A stretch of DNA of 64,000 nt from Sphingobium sp. (GCA_022652485.1 JALCRK010000013.1:1-64000), one strand, 5' to 3'. Positions 37,050-46,707 are shown, numbered from the stretch's first letter. Program-made: numbers and translations. Notes: generated by a model not told the origin, from the letters alone.

Positions 37050-37829
37050 ATGGATCTTGGAATTGCAGGAAAAACCGCGCTCGTCTGTGCGTCCAGCCGG
37101 GGGCTGGGCCGTGGATGCGCCGAAGCTTTGGCGCGCGAGGGTGCGCGCGTCATCATCAACGGTCTCGATCCGGCCCGGCTGGAGCAAACCGCTTCAGCAC
37201 TACGCGAGAGCACGGGAGCCGAAATCATCGCCATTGCCGTGGATGTCGGCACCGAAGAAGGCCGCGCGGCGCTGCTCGAAGCAGCGGGAGATGTGGACAT
37301 CCTTATCAACAACAATGGCGGCCCGTCGCCGAGCGACTTCCGAAAACTGACCCACGCGCAGATCCTGGCCGGGCTGGAGGCCAATATGCTGACGCCCATC
37401 GCACTGGTGCAGGCGGTGATCGATGGAATGATCGCCCGAAAATTCGGGCGCATCGTCAACATTACCTCGATGTCGGTCAAGATGCCGATCCCGATGCTCG
37501 ATCTCTCCAGCGGAGCGCGGATCGGGCTGACCGGCTTTCTGGCAGGCGTGGCGCGGCAGGTTGCCGCAGATAACGTCACGATCAACAACCTGTTGCCCGG
37601 CGCGATCGACACGGATCGCATCACCGCGCTCGACACCAAAATCGCGGAAACGACAGGCCGTGACTATGCCGAAGCGCGGGCCAGGCGGGAACGCAGCATT
37701 GCGGCAAGACGCCTCGGCACCACCGAGGAGTTCGGGGCGGCCTGCGCCTTTCTCTGCTCACGGCAGGCAAGCTACATCACCGGCCAGAGCATCCTTATCG
37801 ACGGCGGCGCCTATCCCGGCGTACTGTAG
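37050..37829 (+). CDS. SDR-family protein lacking the usual Tyr-Lys pair
   Basis: 259 residues, Rossmann fold. The coenzyme loop is ASSRGLGRGC (14-23, a variant of TGxxxGxG), followed by NNNGGPSP near 87-94 and Ser140 in VNITSMS. Where YxxxK is expected the sequence runs MLDLSSGARIGLTG (149-162), so neither Tyr nor Lys is in place. This is a known divergent SDR subgroup often annotated as 3-oxoacyl-ACP reductase; the reaction is unknown. The C-terminus YITGQSILIDGGAYPGVL is typical SDR. It is divergent from parC. Confidence 0.85.
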   Translation: MDLGIAGKTALVCASSRGLGRGCAEALAREGARVIINGLDPARLEQTASALRESTGAEIIAIAVDVGTEEGRAALLEAAGDVDILINNNGGPSPSDFRKLTHAQILAGLEANMLTPIALVQAVIDGMIARKFGRIVNITSMSVKMPIPMLDLSSGARIGLTGFLAGVARQVAADNVTINNLLPGAIDTDRITALDTKIAETTGRDYAEARARRERSIAARRLGTTEEFGAACAFLCSRQASYITGQSILIDGGAYPGVL

Positions 37830-37959
37830 CAACGCCGACTATTTGCACCCCGCACCGCTTTGCGTTATGGGCGGACCGTCCAGCCCCGGAGCCGCCGATC
37901 GCACCTCATGATTCGCGTTTCCGGGGCGCATAATTTTATGACGAGTAGGCACCCGGAAT

Positions 37960-38742
37960 ATGGTTCGTCGCCGCCAGATCTACGAAGGCAAAGCAAAAAT
38001 CCTCTATGAAGGCCCGGAGCCGGGTACGATCATCCAGTATTTCAAGGACGATGCCACCGCCTTCAACGCCCAGAAAAAGGGCACGATCAACGGCAAGGGC
38101 GTGCTTAACAACCGCATCTCCGAGCATGTCTTCACCCTGCTCGGCAATATCGGGGTGCCGACCCATTTCATCCGCCGCCTCAACATGCGCGAGCAGCTGG
38201 TGCGACAGGTCGAGATCGTGCCGATCGAGGTCGTCGTGCGCAATGTCGCCGCCGGCTCGCTCTCGCAGCGCCTCGGCATCGAGGAGGGCGCCCAGCTTCC
38301 CCGCACGCTGATCGAATATTATTACAAGGACGACGCGCTCGGCGATCCGATGATCACCGAGGAGCATATCGCCTGCTTCGGCTGGGCGAGCCAGGAAGAG
38401 ATGCACGACATTGCCGACATGGCAATCCGCGTGAACGATTTCATGAGCGGCCTGTTCGCGGGCATCGGCATCCGCCTCGTCGATTTCAAGCTCGAGTTCG
38501 GACGCCTGTGGGATGGCGACTTCAGCCGCGTCATCCTGGCCGACGAGATCAGTCCGGATGGCTGCCGCCTGTGGGACATGGCCACCGGCGAAAAGCTGGA
38601 CAAGGACCGCTTCCGGCGTGATCTTGGCGGCGAAGTGGAAGCCTATCAGGAAGTCGCCCGGCGCCTGGGGCTTTTGATGGAGGACGGCGGGGAGCCCACC
38701 GTGCTCGATCTCGACAAGCACCGGAAGAAAAAAGGCAGCTGA
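37960..38742 (+). CDS. purC: phosphoribosylaminoimidazole-succinocarboxamide synthase
   Basis: 260 residues. [34 protein letters not shown] and the [12 protein letters not shown] and DFKLEFGR motifs identify SAICAR synthetase. It joins CAIR with aspartate using ATP in purine synthesis. It heads a purC-purS-purQ run typical of alphaproteobacteria, in which FGAM synthase is split into PurS, PurQ and PurL; purL is not in the window. Confidence 0.97.
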   Translation: MVRRRQIYEGKAKILYEGPEPGTIIQYFKDDATAFNAQKKGTINGKGVLNNRISEHVFTLLGNIGVPTHFIRRLNMREQLVRQVEIVPIEVVVRNVAAGSLSQRLGIEEGAQLPRTLIEYYYKDDALGDPMITEEHIACFGWASQEEMHDIADMAIRVNDFMSGLFAGIGIRLVDFKLEFGRLWDGDFSRVILADEISPDGCRLWDMATGEKLDKDRFRRDLGGEVEAYQEVARRLGLLMEDGGEPTVLDLDKHRKKKGS

Positions 38743-38829
38743 CCGCCCTGGTGGAGGCTTGCCCTTGCTGCGCTTCGGGCATAGGGGCTTCTCCCATATC
38801 CCGCGCATAACCCACGGAGTCGTCGCCCC

Positions 38830-39063
38830 ATGAAAGCCCGCGTTTACGTCACCCTCAAGAACGGCGTGCTCGATCCGCAGGGCAAGGCGATCCATCATGC
38901 GCTCGAAGGTCTGGGCTTTGGCGGCGTCAATGATGTGCGGGCGGGCAAGATGATCGAGCTGGATCTGGCCGATGGCACATCGGACGCGGACATCGACGCG
39001 ATGTGCGCCAAGCTCCTCGCCAATACCGTGATCGAGAATTACCGCATCGAGAAGATCGCCTGA
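38830..39063 (+). CDS. purS: FGAM synthase subunit PurS
   Basis: 77 residues, the normal PurS size. [20 protein letters not shown] and ENYRIEKI are family signatures. PurS bridges PurL and PurQ in formylglycinamide ribonucleotide amidotransferase. It stands between purC and purQ. Confidence 0.96.
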   Translation: MKARVYVTLKNGVLDPQGKAIHHALEGLGFGGVNDVRAGKMIELDLADGTSDADIDAMCAKLLANTVIENYRIEKIA

Positions 39064-39085
39064 GCACAACGGAAGGGACACGCCC

Positions 39086-39760
39086 ATGAAAAGCGCCGTC
39101 ATCGTATTCCCCGGCTCCAACTGCGATCGTGACATGGCCGTCGCCATCGAGCAGGCAAGCGGCACCAAGCCGATCATGCTCTGGCACCGCGAGACGGAAA
39201 TTCCAGCTGGCGTCGATCTCATCGCCGTCCCGGGCGGCTTTTCCTATGGCGACTATCTGCGCTCCGGCGCGATGGCCTCGCGCTCGCCGGTGATGGCGGC
39301 GGTGAAGGCTGCGGCGGATCGAGGCGTGTTCGTGCTGGGCGTGTGCAACGGCTTTCAGGTGCTGACCGAGAGCGGCCTCCTTCCCGGCGCGCTGATGCGC
39401 AACGCGGGCATCCATTTCGTGTGCCGCGATGTCGCGCTTACCGTGGAGAACAGCCAGAGCGCCTTCACTGCGCGCTATCAGGCAGGCGAACGCATCGCTA
39501 TTCCGGTTGCCCATCATGACGGCAATTTTTTCGCTGACGATACGACCCTTGACCGGCTGGAAGGCGAAGGCCGCGTCGCGTTCCGCTATGCGGAGAGCGT
39601 CAACGGCTCGGCACGCGATATCGCGGGCATTCTGAACGAGGCAGGCAATGTCCTCGGCATGATGCCGCACCCGGAGCGCGCTTGCGAACCCGCACATGGC
39701 AATACCGACGGCGCACGGCTGTTTCAGGGGCTGGTCGAAGGCCTGATGACACCCGCCTGA
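39086..39760 (+). CDS. purQ: FGAM synthase glutaminase subunit PurQ
   Basis: 224-residue class I glutamine amidotransferase. The nucleophile is C87 ([10 protein letters not shown]) and the His-Glu pair is H195-E197 ([10 protein letters not shown]). PGSNCDRDM at the start and [11 protein letters not shown] are PurQ-specific. It supplies ammonia to PurL. A GGAAGG ribosome-binding site precedes the start. Confidence 0.97.
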   Translation: MKSAVIVFPGSNCDRDMAVAIEQASGTKPIMLWHRETEIPAGVDLIAVPGGFSYGDYLRSGAMASRSPVMAAVKAAADRGVFVLGVCNGFQVLTESGLLPGALMRNAGIHFVCRDVALTVENSQSAFTARYQAGERIAIPVAHHDGNFFADDTTLDRLEGEGRVAFRYAESVNGSARDIAGILNEAGNVLGMMPHPERACEPAHGNTDGARLFQGLVEGLMTPA

Positions 39761-39766
39761 GCGACT

Positions 39767-39982
39767 TCAGGCCGGTCCTATCCGCTCCACGCTCACGAGA
39801 TTCGATCCGAAAAGCGTGCCGTCCACCCGTACCTTGCTCTCGGTAAGATGGCAGGGAATCCGGTCCATCTCCAGCCACAGCTCCGCGCCGTCGTCGCGCC
39901 GCAGGGCATAGCAGTAGTCCTTGAAAATCAGCAGGCCGGTCTCATGACATTCGGCGCGGCGTTGTGCGACATTGTTTTGCAT
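39767..39982 (-). CDS. DUF5818-like small protein
   Basis: 71 residues from ATG 39982, which follows GGGGAG; the longer open frame upstream is of odd composition. LLIFKDYCYALRRDDGAELWLEMDRIP then VRVDGTLFGSNLVSVERI (each quoted here in part) resemble the DUF5818 family, small beta-rich proteins frequent in sphingomonads. Function unknown. It is convergent with purQ. Confidence 0.7.
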   Translation of the reverse strand: MQNNVAQRRAECHETGLLIFKDYCYALRRDDGAELWLEMDRIPCHLTESKVRVDGTLFGSNLVSVERIGPA

Positions 39983-40070
39983 TGGATGCTCCCCAAACCT
40001 GAGAAGGCAACCTCTCCGATTCGGAGACTTACATAAAAATGTCACAGCCGCAATGGGCCGCAGGCTCCGG

Positions 40071-40850
40071 TCACAGGTCCGCCGTGAACGGCGTGAAATC
40101 CGTGCCCTCGTCGTAGATGTCCAGCCCCTCGCGGCGCTTGAGGAACCCGACCACCGCATAGGTCACCGGCGTCAGCACAACCTCCCATGCCACTTTCAGA
40201 CCCCAGTTGGTGACAAGCACGGACAGCACCTGCGCGTCCGGCCAGACATACAGGAACGCCAGCGGATAGAATATCGCGCTATCGACCGCCTGACCGACCA
40301 CGGTGGAGCCGATGGTCCGGGTCCAGAGATATTTGCCGTTGGTCCACAGCTTCATCCGCGCGAGCACATAGCTGTTTACGAACTCGCCTGCCCAGAAGGC
40401 AGCGATCGACGCGGCGACGATCCGCCATGTGCTGCCGAACACCGACTCATAGGTCGCCTGGCACACCGCGCCCGCGCCCTTCGCAGCGGTGATCGCGGCG
40501 AATTCAGGGGCGGCGCTGGCGGCACAGCCCCATTCGCGGAACGGCGGCATCGCCACCACCACGGCACTCATCACCGCCATGAACAGCATCGCGAAGAAGC
40601 CCACCCATACGCAACGCCGCGCCCGCGCATAGCCGTAGACCTCGGTCAGCACGTCACCCAGCACATAGCCGATGGGGAAGAACAATATGCCCGAGCCGAA
40701 GACATGCCCGCCCACCACGCTCAGCTTCGCCGCGCCAATCAGGTTGGAAAGCAACAGGATGGTGACGAACGCGGCCAGCGCGAAATCATAATATCGCAAC
40801 GGCCGGCCATGCAGGCTGCTGGCGGCGACATGAGTGACAGGCTGGTTCAT
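40071..40850 (-). CDS. queuosine precursor transporter (YhhQ/VUT family)
   Basis: 259 residues with six or more membrane segments. LLLSNLIGAAKLSVV, FPIGYVLGDVLTEVYGYARA and FWAGEFVNSYVLARMKLWT are typical of the VUT/YhhQ family, which imports queuine-type precursors (preQ0/preQ1). The GSTVVGQAVDSAIFYPLAF segment is also conserved. No queuosine genes adjoin it and it is followed by tRNA-Arg. Confidence 0.92.
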   Translation of the reverse strand: MNQPVTHVAASSLHGRPLRYYDFALAAFVTILLLSNLIGAAKLSVVGGHVFGSGILFFPIGYVLGDVLTEVYGYARARRCVWVGFFAMLFMAVMSAVVVAMPPFREWGCAASAAPEFAAITAAKGAGAVCQATYESVFGSTWRIVAASIAAFWAGEFVNSYVLARMKLWTNGKYLWTRTIGSTVVGQAVDSAIFYPLAFLYVWPDAQVLSVLVTNWGLKVAWEVVLTPVTYAVVGFLKRREGLDIYDEGTDFTPFTADL

Positions 40851-40916
40851 GCAAGCTGCATATCCCGCTTTGCGCTCGCGTCAAAGCGCGCTATGCGGCG
40901 AGGCATAATCAGGTAC

Positions 40917-40993
40917 GCGCCCGTAGCTCAGCTGGATAGAGCACCCGCCTTCTAAGCGGGTGGCCGCAGGTTCGAATCCTGCCGGGCGCGCCA
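40917..40993 (+). tRNA. tRNA-Arg (TCT)
   Basis: Complete 77-base cloverleaf: acceptor GCGCCCG/CGGGCGC, D-arm AGCTCAGCTGGATAGAGC, anticodon stem CCCGC/GCGGG around CTTCTAA (anticodon TCT), T-arm GCAGGTTCGAATCCTGC, discriminator G and encoded CCA. Confidence 0.96.
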
Positions 40994-41032
40994 TTTCATA
41001 AGGGTCGCTTGCAAAGCGGCTCTTATGAAATA
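40993..41032 (+). terminator. hairpin directly after tRNA-Arg
   Basis: ATTTCATAAG pairs with CTTATGAAAT, with an inner CGCTT/AAGCG stem, starting at the last base of the tRNA. It may end the tRNA transcript or be part of an integrated-element scar. Confidence 0.5.
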
Positions 41033-41104
41033 GTGGGCCTATGCAGATCGGACCTTTGTTCGAAGTCGAAGCGCAGCGAAGACGACCGAGCCGCAGGCGA
41101 GGGC

Positions 41105-41125
41105 AATCCTGCCGGGCGCGCCATT
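41105..41125 (+). repeat. duplicated 3-prime end of tRNA-Arg
   Basis: These 21 bases are identical to 40975-40995, the last 19 bases of tRNA-Arg plus two beyond. A shorter 11-base piece (GGCGCGCCATT) recurs at 41241-41251. Such copies mark attachment sites left by integrases that use tRNA 3-prime ends. No integrase is in the window. Confidence 0.75.
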
Positions 41126-41287
41126 GTTTGTCGGCCCTCAAGCGCCGGGCGGGCGCATCCGCGCCCTTGGCTCTCCTCGCATAAGCTCGGGCGGCCGTTC
41201 TGCCTTGCGAACCCTAACGGGTTCGATGGCGCCCCTCTCAGGCGCGCCATTTCCATCGGGAAGCGGCTTTAGTCCGTATCTTCCCCT

Positions 41288-44200
41288 TTAGCCAAACATC
41301 CTCCTGCCCCAATGCTGTGGCGTGATCTTGTATGACGCGAAGCAGTGGATCGAAAAATGCTCGAACGAAGCCGGATAATCCGGGATGAGCACGGTGGAGA
41401 GGGTCTCAGCCAATGTCCCTTCCGCATGGGCGAGCCAATAGGCGAAGGCGCGCGACAGGAGCCCCGGCCCGGTGCTGAGCCACGGCATATCGCCATCGCC
41501 GCGCAACACCGCCTCTACCGCCCTGTCCAGCGCCCAGCCGATCACGGGATGACCCGGGATCACGCCTAGAATATTGTTGGCAAGCGACCCGATATCCTCC
41601 TGATAGCCGAAAAATGTCGCGCCGGACGCACGGACATGCTCAAGGGATTTGACGCATCGGTCATCTATGTCGGCATAAAACCCGCCGTTCTGGGAAAGAT
41701 AGGCCAGCCGCAGGATATCCGCTTTCACCGCCGGCTCCCGCGCGGCGCGAAAGGCGGCGGACACTTCGGGGCGGAAATCCCCCGCCGCCAGAAACCGCGC
41801 GCCGTCCTCTGAGGTCAGCAGCGCATAGGCATAGCCCGGGTTGAGCGCGATCCAGCTATCCGTATAGCGCTTCAGCTCGTCTCCCGGTTCGCCGTCCGCC
41901 CAGAACTGGCATATGCGCCGCGGTATCCGCGAGAGCGAGCGCCTTGCCTGCCCCGCATCCAACATGCCCGCCTGACGCATTTTGATCAGCAGAATGACCG
42001 CAGCCAGGGTGGAATCCGGATTGTTCCGCGCAATATCCAGCACGCTGCCGACATCGACGTCTGGAATGCCCGAAAGGGCGGAGCGAATTTCCGCCGCCAT
42101 ATTTCCATCCAGACGATATTCGTCGAGCAGCTGGCCATAAAGCGATTGCGACTCGTTCATGCTCTGCTGCTTCGCCTGGCGCGCCCGGCGTTCAATTTCC
42201 AGGGCCGCCCTAAGTTCGACCCGGGCTTCGTTAAAATCCAGCGCGCACATATGCATCAACGCGAGGTTCCGGCACAAATCGGGCGAAGGAAGATCGGGCT
42301 GGGCGGCCTTGAAGTGCCCGATCGCGGCGTCTATAGCGCGGCGGCGCATCGCGGCGTGCCCCATCACCAGCTGCCTGTGGGCTTCGCTTGGGAAGATGGC
42401 CTCGTCGGGGTGCTCGCCCTTCCCCGTCCTGTAGCCCAACACGGCCCGATACATGAGCAGATCGGTGTCGGCGGGATAACGGTCGCACGCGTCCGTGAGG
42501 AGCAGCATTGCCTCCTCGATCATTCCGATACGCTCCCATATCCGGCAGCGGGCCATCACCAGAGTGGGCACCTCGCCATATCGGGCCTCGGCCGTATCCA
42601 GCGTCGCCAGTGCCTGATCGTGCAGGCCAAGCTGCGACTGATAATAGGATTTCGTCGCCTCCAGTTCCGGCCGGTCCGGGTTAAGCTGCCCAAGAGCGCG
42701 GAGGGCGAGATCATACTCGTCGGACAGCGCCGCGAAATGGGCCAGCCGCCCCCACGCCTCCTGGTTGTGAGAGCTGCCGTCGATCACTTGCCGCACGAGA
42801 GCGAACGCGGTCTCGGTTGCGCCTTCCGCAAGCGCGATGTCCGCTCGCCATAATAGCAGCTCATCCCGATCGGGAAACAGCGCCGCGCGCTCTTCCACCA
42901 GCTGCCGCGCCTCCGTTGTGGCGCCTCTGTCGCACAACAGGCTGACCAGCTGGGCAAACAGGCGCGCGGGAGCAGCGGCGGAGATCGCTCCCTCCCGGAT
43001 CAGGGCGTCTGCTTCATCGAACCGGCGATGCTCCCGCAGAAAAGCCAGAACTTCGTTCGCTACATCGATATCACCGGGCTGCCGGCGAAAGGCGGCAAGG
43101 TAGCTCTGGCTCGCCTGCTCGACAGAGGCGTGGACGCGCTCCAGCCGCGCCTTTTCCAGAAGCGCGGCAACAGAGGGCGCGCCCCCGGCGGAAATTTGCG
43201 CCAGCAGGGTTTGGCACAATTCGAACAGGCCGACACGTCGGGCTTCAGTGGCAAGGCGCAGCGTCGATCTTTCGTCGCGCGCCTGCCCCGTGGCCAGACG
43301 CGAGACCACTGCCCCCGCTTCCACCGCCCGCCCTGCCGATCTGAGGTTCGCGGCATATTCCATCGCCAGATCGATACCCATCGCTTCGACATCGTCGTTC
43401 GCGAAAAAATGCTGCAGCGTCTGTGCCGGGCCGCGGATTGCGGAATAGCGCTGGATATAGAGAAGCGAGACATCGGCCTGCCGCGGCTGGCCTTCGGACA
43501 GCGCCTGCAAGAGCCGCAGCTCCTCCTCATTGTCGTTGCGCAACCGTGCGAGCGTTGCGAGCCCGCGTTGACCCACAACCGCACCGCCCGGCATTCCCAA
43601 CGCGGCATCGAACTGCTCCCGCGCCTCTTCCAGACGACCCAGACCGACAAGTTCGTGACCATATTCAGCACGAAAATAGGGGTTTTCGGATTCCATCGAG
43701 ACGGCCCGGTCCATAAGAGCCGCAGCCTCTTCATGCAGCCCGCGCATCCGCGCCGTTATCCCGAGGCCTATGACCACATGTGCGTTGCCGGGATCGACCT
43801 GCCCCGCCTCCTCATAGATGCGCTGGGCCTCGTCGGGCCTGCCAAGATTGCGGCACTCCACCGCACAATCCAACCGGAACCACAGATTGCCCGGCTCTTT
43901 GCGGGCGGCCTCCTCGAAATGGGCAAGGGCGGCCGCATGATCGCGCCGCTGCCGCGCGGCGAGGCCCAGGCCATGATCCACCACGGCCAGATCCGGCCGG
44001 ATCGCGGCCGCCTCCTTCAGAGCCCGCTCCGCCTCCTCGGCCCGGCCCAGGGCACGCAGGTCTGCGGCGCGCTCGACGACAAACCACATATTGCCGGGCT
44101 CGCAGGCCACGGCGCGTTCGAAATGATCGAGCGCCGCCCGGTGATGCCCCTGTTGCCGCCTGATATGGCCCAGGGCGCCATGTGCCGCGGCATAGTCAGG

Positions 44201-44815
44201 ATTGGCCGCAAGTATCTGCTCGCACAACGCCTCGGCGTCGTGCGGCCTGCCCAGCGCGCGCATCTCCGTCACGCATTCCACCGCGTTCCAGAGATTCGCC
44301 GGTTCGGCATCCCATGCATCGCGGAAATGACCCAGCGCCTGCGCGCGCGCGCCCGCCTGCCGCGCGGAGACGCCTAGGCCATGATGGGCCGCCGCATAGC
44401 CGGGCGCGTCGAGGAGTATCTCACGGCACATCGCATCCGCCTCGGCAAAACGCCCCAGCGCACGCAGTTCGCCCGCGCATTCGATCAGGAACCACAGATT
44501 GGCCGGGTTCAGCTCGCGAGCTGTAGTGAAAAGCGCCAGCGCGCGGTCGCGATGCCCGCGAGAACGGGCGATGCTGGCCAAACCGAGCACCGCCGCAATA
44601 TGGCGCGGCTGCTGCTCGATTAAACTTTCGTAGAGCGGCGCCGCCTCATCGAGCTTGCCAGCCTCGCGGAGACGATCCGCCTGCTCAAGCCTGGCATGAA
44701 GATCCGTGCCGTCCTGTACTGGAAGATCACTCAGCGTATCAAACCCCGTCCCGGATATCCGTGATCCATATCGCCCAGCCGATATAGACCAGTTAAGTTG
44801 ATTAAAGAATAGCAA
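41288..44815 (-). CDS. TPR-repeat glycosyltransferase with DxD motif
   Basis: 1175 residues, if the TTG at 44815 is the start; no ATG occurs in a plausible place, so the start is uncertain. About 900 residues are TPR repeats of roughly 34 residues (recurring DHFERAV, ALGRAEEAERAL, GNLWFRL and similar). The C-terminal 230 residues form a Gly_transf_sug/OCH1-like GT-A domain: RICQFWADGEPGDELKRY, then NGGFYADIDDR with D1049-x-D1051, and ILGVIPGHPVIGWALD. TPR-fused transferases often glycosylate proteins. It is divergent from the RTX gene across a 560-base AT-rich gap. Confidence 0.85.
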   Translation of the reverse strand: MLFFNQLNWSISAGRYGSRISGTGFDTLSDLPVQDGTDLHARLEQADRLREAGKLDEAAPLYESLIEQQPRHIAAVLGLASIARSRGHRDRALALFTTARELNPANLWFLIECAGELRALGRFAEADAMCREILLDAPGYAAAHHGLGVSARQAGARAQALGHFRDAWDAEPANLWNAVECVTEMRALGRPHDAEALCEQILAANPDYAAAHGALGHIRRQQGHHRAALDHFERAVACEPGNMWFVVERAADLRALGRAEEAERALKEAAAIRPDLAVVDHGLGLAARQRRDHAAALAHFEEAARKEPGNLWFRLDCAVECRNLGRPDEAQRIYEEAGQVDPGNAHVVIGLGITARMRGLHEEAAALMDRAVSMESENPYFRAEYGHELVGLGRLEEAREQFDAALGMPGGAVVGQRGLATLARLRNDNEEELRLLQALSEGQPRQADVSLLYIQRYSAIRGPAQTLQHFFANDDVEAMGIDLAMEYAANLRSAGRAVEAGAVVSRLATGQARDERSTLRLATEARRVGLFELCQTLLAQISAGGAPSVAALLEKARLERVHASVEQASQSYLAAFRRQPGDIDVANEVLAFLREHRRFDEADALIREGAISAAAPARLFAQLVSLLCDRGATTEARQLVEERAALFPDRDELLLWRADIALAEGATETAFALVRQVIDGSSHNQEAWGRLAHFAALSDEYDLALRALGQLNPDRPELEATKSYYQSQLGLHDQALATLDTAEARYGEVPTLVMARCRIWERIGMIEEAMLLLTDACDRYPADTDLLMYRAVLGYRTGKGEHPDEAIFPSEAHRQLVMGHAAMRRRAIDAAIGHFKAAQPDLPSPDLCRNLALMHMCALDFNEARVELRAALEIERRARQAKQQSMNESQSLYGQLLDEYRLDGNMAAEIRSALSGIPDVDVGSVLDIARNNPDSTLAAVILLIKMRQAGMLDAGQARRSLSRIPRRICQFWADGEPGDELKRYTDSWIALNPGYAYALLTSEDGARFLAAGDFRPEVSAAFRAAREPAVKADILRLAYLSQNGGFYADIDDRCVKSLEHVRASGATFFGYQEDIGSLANNILGVIPGHPVIGWALDRAVEAVLRGDGDMPWLSTGPGLLSRAFAYWLAHAEGTLAETLSTVLIPDYPASFEHFSIHCFASYKITPQHWGRRMFG

Positions 44816-45377
44816 TATTAATCGGAATGCAATTGCAAAAATCCACCAATAGCAAGAGAATTAGGTTATTTTCCATAATAAAATCAAAGACTATCCGATA
44901 GTCTTGAGTAAATCTGCCACAACGGACAGCAGAGAGCGGGGAACAATCGAAAGAGATGCTATCGTTGACCCCGGAAATTGTGCGCCCACGCAATTCAACC
45001 ACCTGACTGTTTCAGAATGACACATTTGGCGGAAACCCCGCCGCATCGAATCAACAATTTTTATGCTGCTGCGCAGTGTCTGGGCAGGCGAACAATGTAC
45101 CATTTTAGTACTCGACCGCAGATATGCGGGCTGGCGCACGATCTACATCCATATGATTTTCGGGAGTTTTTAAATTATTGGACGAGATCCACCCAATTAA
45201 ACGGGCACTCCCAACAACTTGAGCATTCGCAAAAATTGATTTGACAGTCAGCGCCGTTTTTCGGAGTAAGGAATCGTTAATACATTGTTAGCCGCACAAG
45301 ATCCTCTACCGAGAACAAGATAAAGATTTACCTGGTCGCACAGGGCGGGGCGTGGCAGATCAAATGGGGGTTTGAAC
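44816..45377. other. AT-rich divergent intergenic region
   Basis: 562 bases without a convincing gene, between the TPR glycosyltransferase and the RTX gene. It is clearly more AT-rich than its flanks and must contain the promoters of both genes. A perfect TTGACA at 45241-45246 is a candidate -35 for the RTX gene, but no good -10 stands at the right distance. A GTG-start frame of 88 codons near 44978-45244 has no coding character. Confidence 0.5.
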
Positions 45378-46658
45378 ATGGCGAGTGCAACTATAACCGG
45401 AGGCAAGAGCGTCAGCCTCAGCCTTTCTGGCAATGAAGCGGTAATAGCGAAGAATGCATTGGCGAACCTGTCGTCGCAATATTCTTCCTCGACCGTGATG
45501 AAGTCGCCCCTCACGCCGCCTTCGTCTTCGCCAACATCGCTCGACGCCTATCAGATCAACAGCGCCCAGTATGGCAGCATCACCGCAGCCCCCGGCGCGG
45601 AAGCCATCGTCGTCACCGGCGGCAACGGCGTCAACATCCAGGGCAACGCCGGGGTCAGGTTCATTGCCGGCGGCACTGGCAACGACACCATCAACGCCGG
45701 GGGCGGCAACGCCACCATCGTCGGCGGCGGCGGCACCGACATCATCCAGCTCGCCAACACCGGGCAGGCAGGAGGCACCGCCTATATCTCGCTCGCCAGC
45801 GGCAATGACACCGTCCGCCTCTGGGGCGGCAATGCGGCGATCGTGGATGCCAAGCTGAACGACAAGGTCGAGATCTATTCCGGCAACAATACCGTCGCCA
45901 TGGAGGGCGCCGCCAATTTCGATATCGGCGGCGGCACCAATACCATTGCGGCGAATGGCGGCAACTTCACCGTGGGCGGCGGCAACAGCACGATCACGGT
46001 CGATGGCGCTTCCGCCAATATCACCCGCACCGGCGGCACGCTCGATGTGACCCTCGGCAACACCCCGGCGACCACGTCTGGAGCGGTTGCGAGAGGCAGT
46101 TACGGCCTGACCGGCGACATGACCGTGCATCAGACCAAGGCCGGCAACTACACCCTCACGATGAACGGCAACGACACCGTGTATCTCGGCGCCGGTAACG
46201 ACACCATCAACCAGCTGGGCGCTTCCACCCTCTATGGCGGCAGCGGCAAGCTGAATTATACCGGCGGTCTCGGCGCGGATTCGATCATGGCGGGTAGCGG
46301 CGCGGCCACCATATTGGGCGGTGGCGGCTTCGACACGATCATCGGTGGCAGCAACCTGATGAAAGCGGATGGCGGCGACGGAAACGACCTGCTCGTCGGC
46401 GGCAGCTTCAAGGACACCCTTACCGGCGGCACGGGCGGAGATCTGTTCCGTTTCGCGGCGACCGCACATGGCGGCCAGCACGTCATCACCGATTTCATCG
46501 ACGGGTCGGACAAGATCGACCTCACCGGCGGTGGCTATACCCTGGCCGATATCAGCCAGACCAGCATCAAGGCGGGTTCGACCATCATCAAGCTGTCCGA
46601 CGGTACGCAGATCACGCTCAAGAACTTCAAGAGCCTCGACAGCTCCGATTTCATCTGA
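45378..46658 (+). CDS. RTX-type calcium-binding secreted protein
   Basis: 426 residues from ATG 45378 (GGGGG seven bases upstream). No Sec signal peptide. A Ser/Thr-rich segment (about 30-55) is followed by Gly/Asn-rich repeats with RTX nonapeptide cores (GGTGNDTIN, GAGNDTINQLG, GGDGNDLLVGG, GGTGGDLF). The C-terminal 80 residues (DFIDGSDKIDLTGG ... IIKLSDGTQITLKNFKSLD) resemble serralysin-type C-termini, which carry the type I secretion signal. At least twelve N-x-S/T sequons occur. It is likely a secreted or surface beta-roll protein without a catalytic domain; no exporter genes are nearby. A strong terminator follows. Confidence 0.9.
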   Translation: MASATITGGKSVSLSLSGNEAVIAKNALANLSSQYSSSTVMKSPLTPPSSSPTSLDAYQINSAQYGSITAAPGAEAIVVTGGNGVNIQGNAGVRFIAGGTGNDTINAGGGNATIVGGGGTDIIQLANTGQAGGTAYISLASGNDTVRLWGGNAAIVDAKLNDKVEIYSGNNTVAMEGAANFDIGGGTNTIAANGGNFTVGGGNSTITVDGASANITRTGGTLDVTLGNTPATTSGAVARGSYGLTGDMTVHQTKAGNYTLTMNGNDTVYLGAGNDTINQLGASTLYGGSGKLNYTGGLGADSIMAGSGAATILGGGGFDTIIGGSNLMKADGGDGNDLLVGGSFKDTLTGGTGGDLFRFAATAHGGQHVITDFIDGSDKIDLTGGGYTLADISQTSIKAGSTIIKLSDGTQITLKNFKSLDSSDFI

Positions 46659-46681
46659 GTATAGCATCATTATGCAATCAA

Positions 46682-46707
46682 AACGCCCGGCCATGCCGGG
46701 CGTTTTT
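46682..46707 (+). terminator. rho-independent terminator after RTX gene
   Basis: AACGCCCGGC and GCCGGGCGTT form a perfect ten-base stem around CAT, followed by TTT. This is a textbook terminator 24 bases beyond the stop codon. Confidence 0.92.

Noticed and set aside
34850-37573. 907-codon frame antisense to parC
   Set aside because: Very long, but it reads opposite parC and through the SDR gene, with composition typical of a shadow frame.
41132-41252. second tRNA gene downstream of tRNA-Arg
   Set aside because: Only 3-prime tRNA fragments and a T-arm-like stem are present; no complete cloverleaf or anticodon arm can be drawn.
44978-45244. 88-codon ORF in the gap before the RTX gene
   Set aside because: Starts with GTG, lacks a ribosome-binding site and coding composition, and lies in an AT-rich promoter region.
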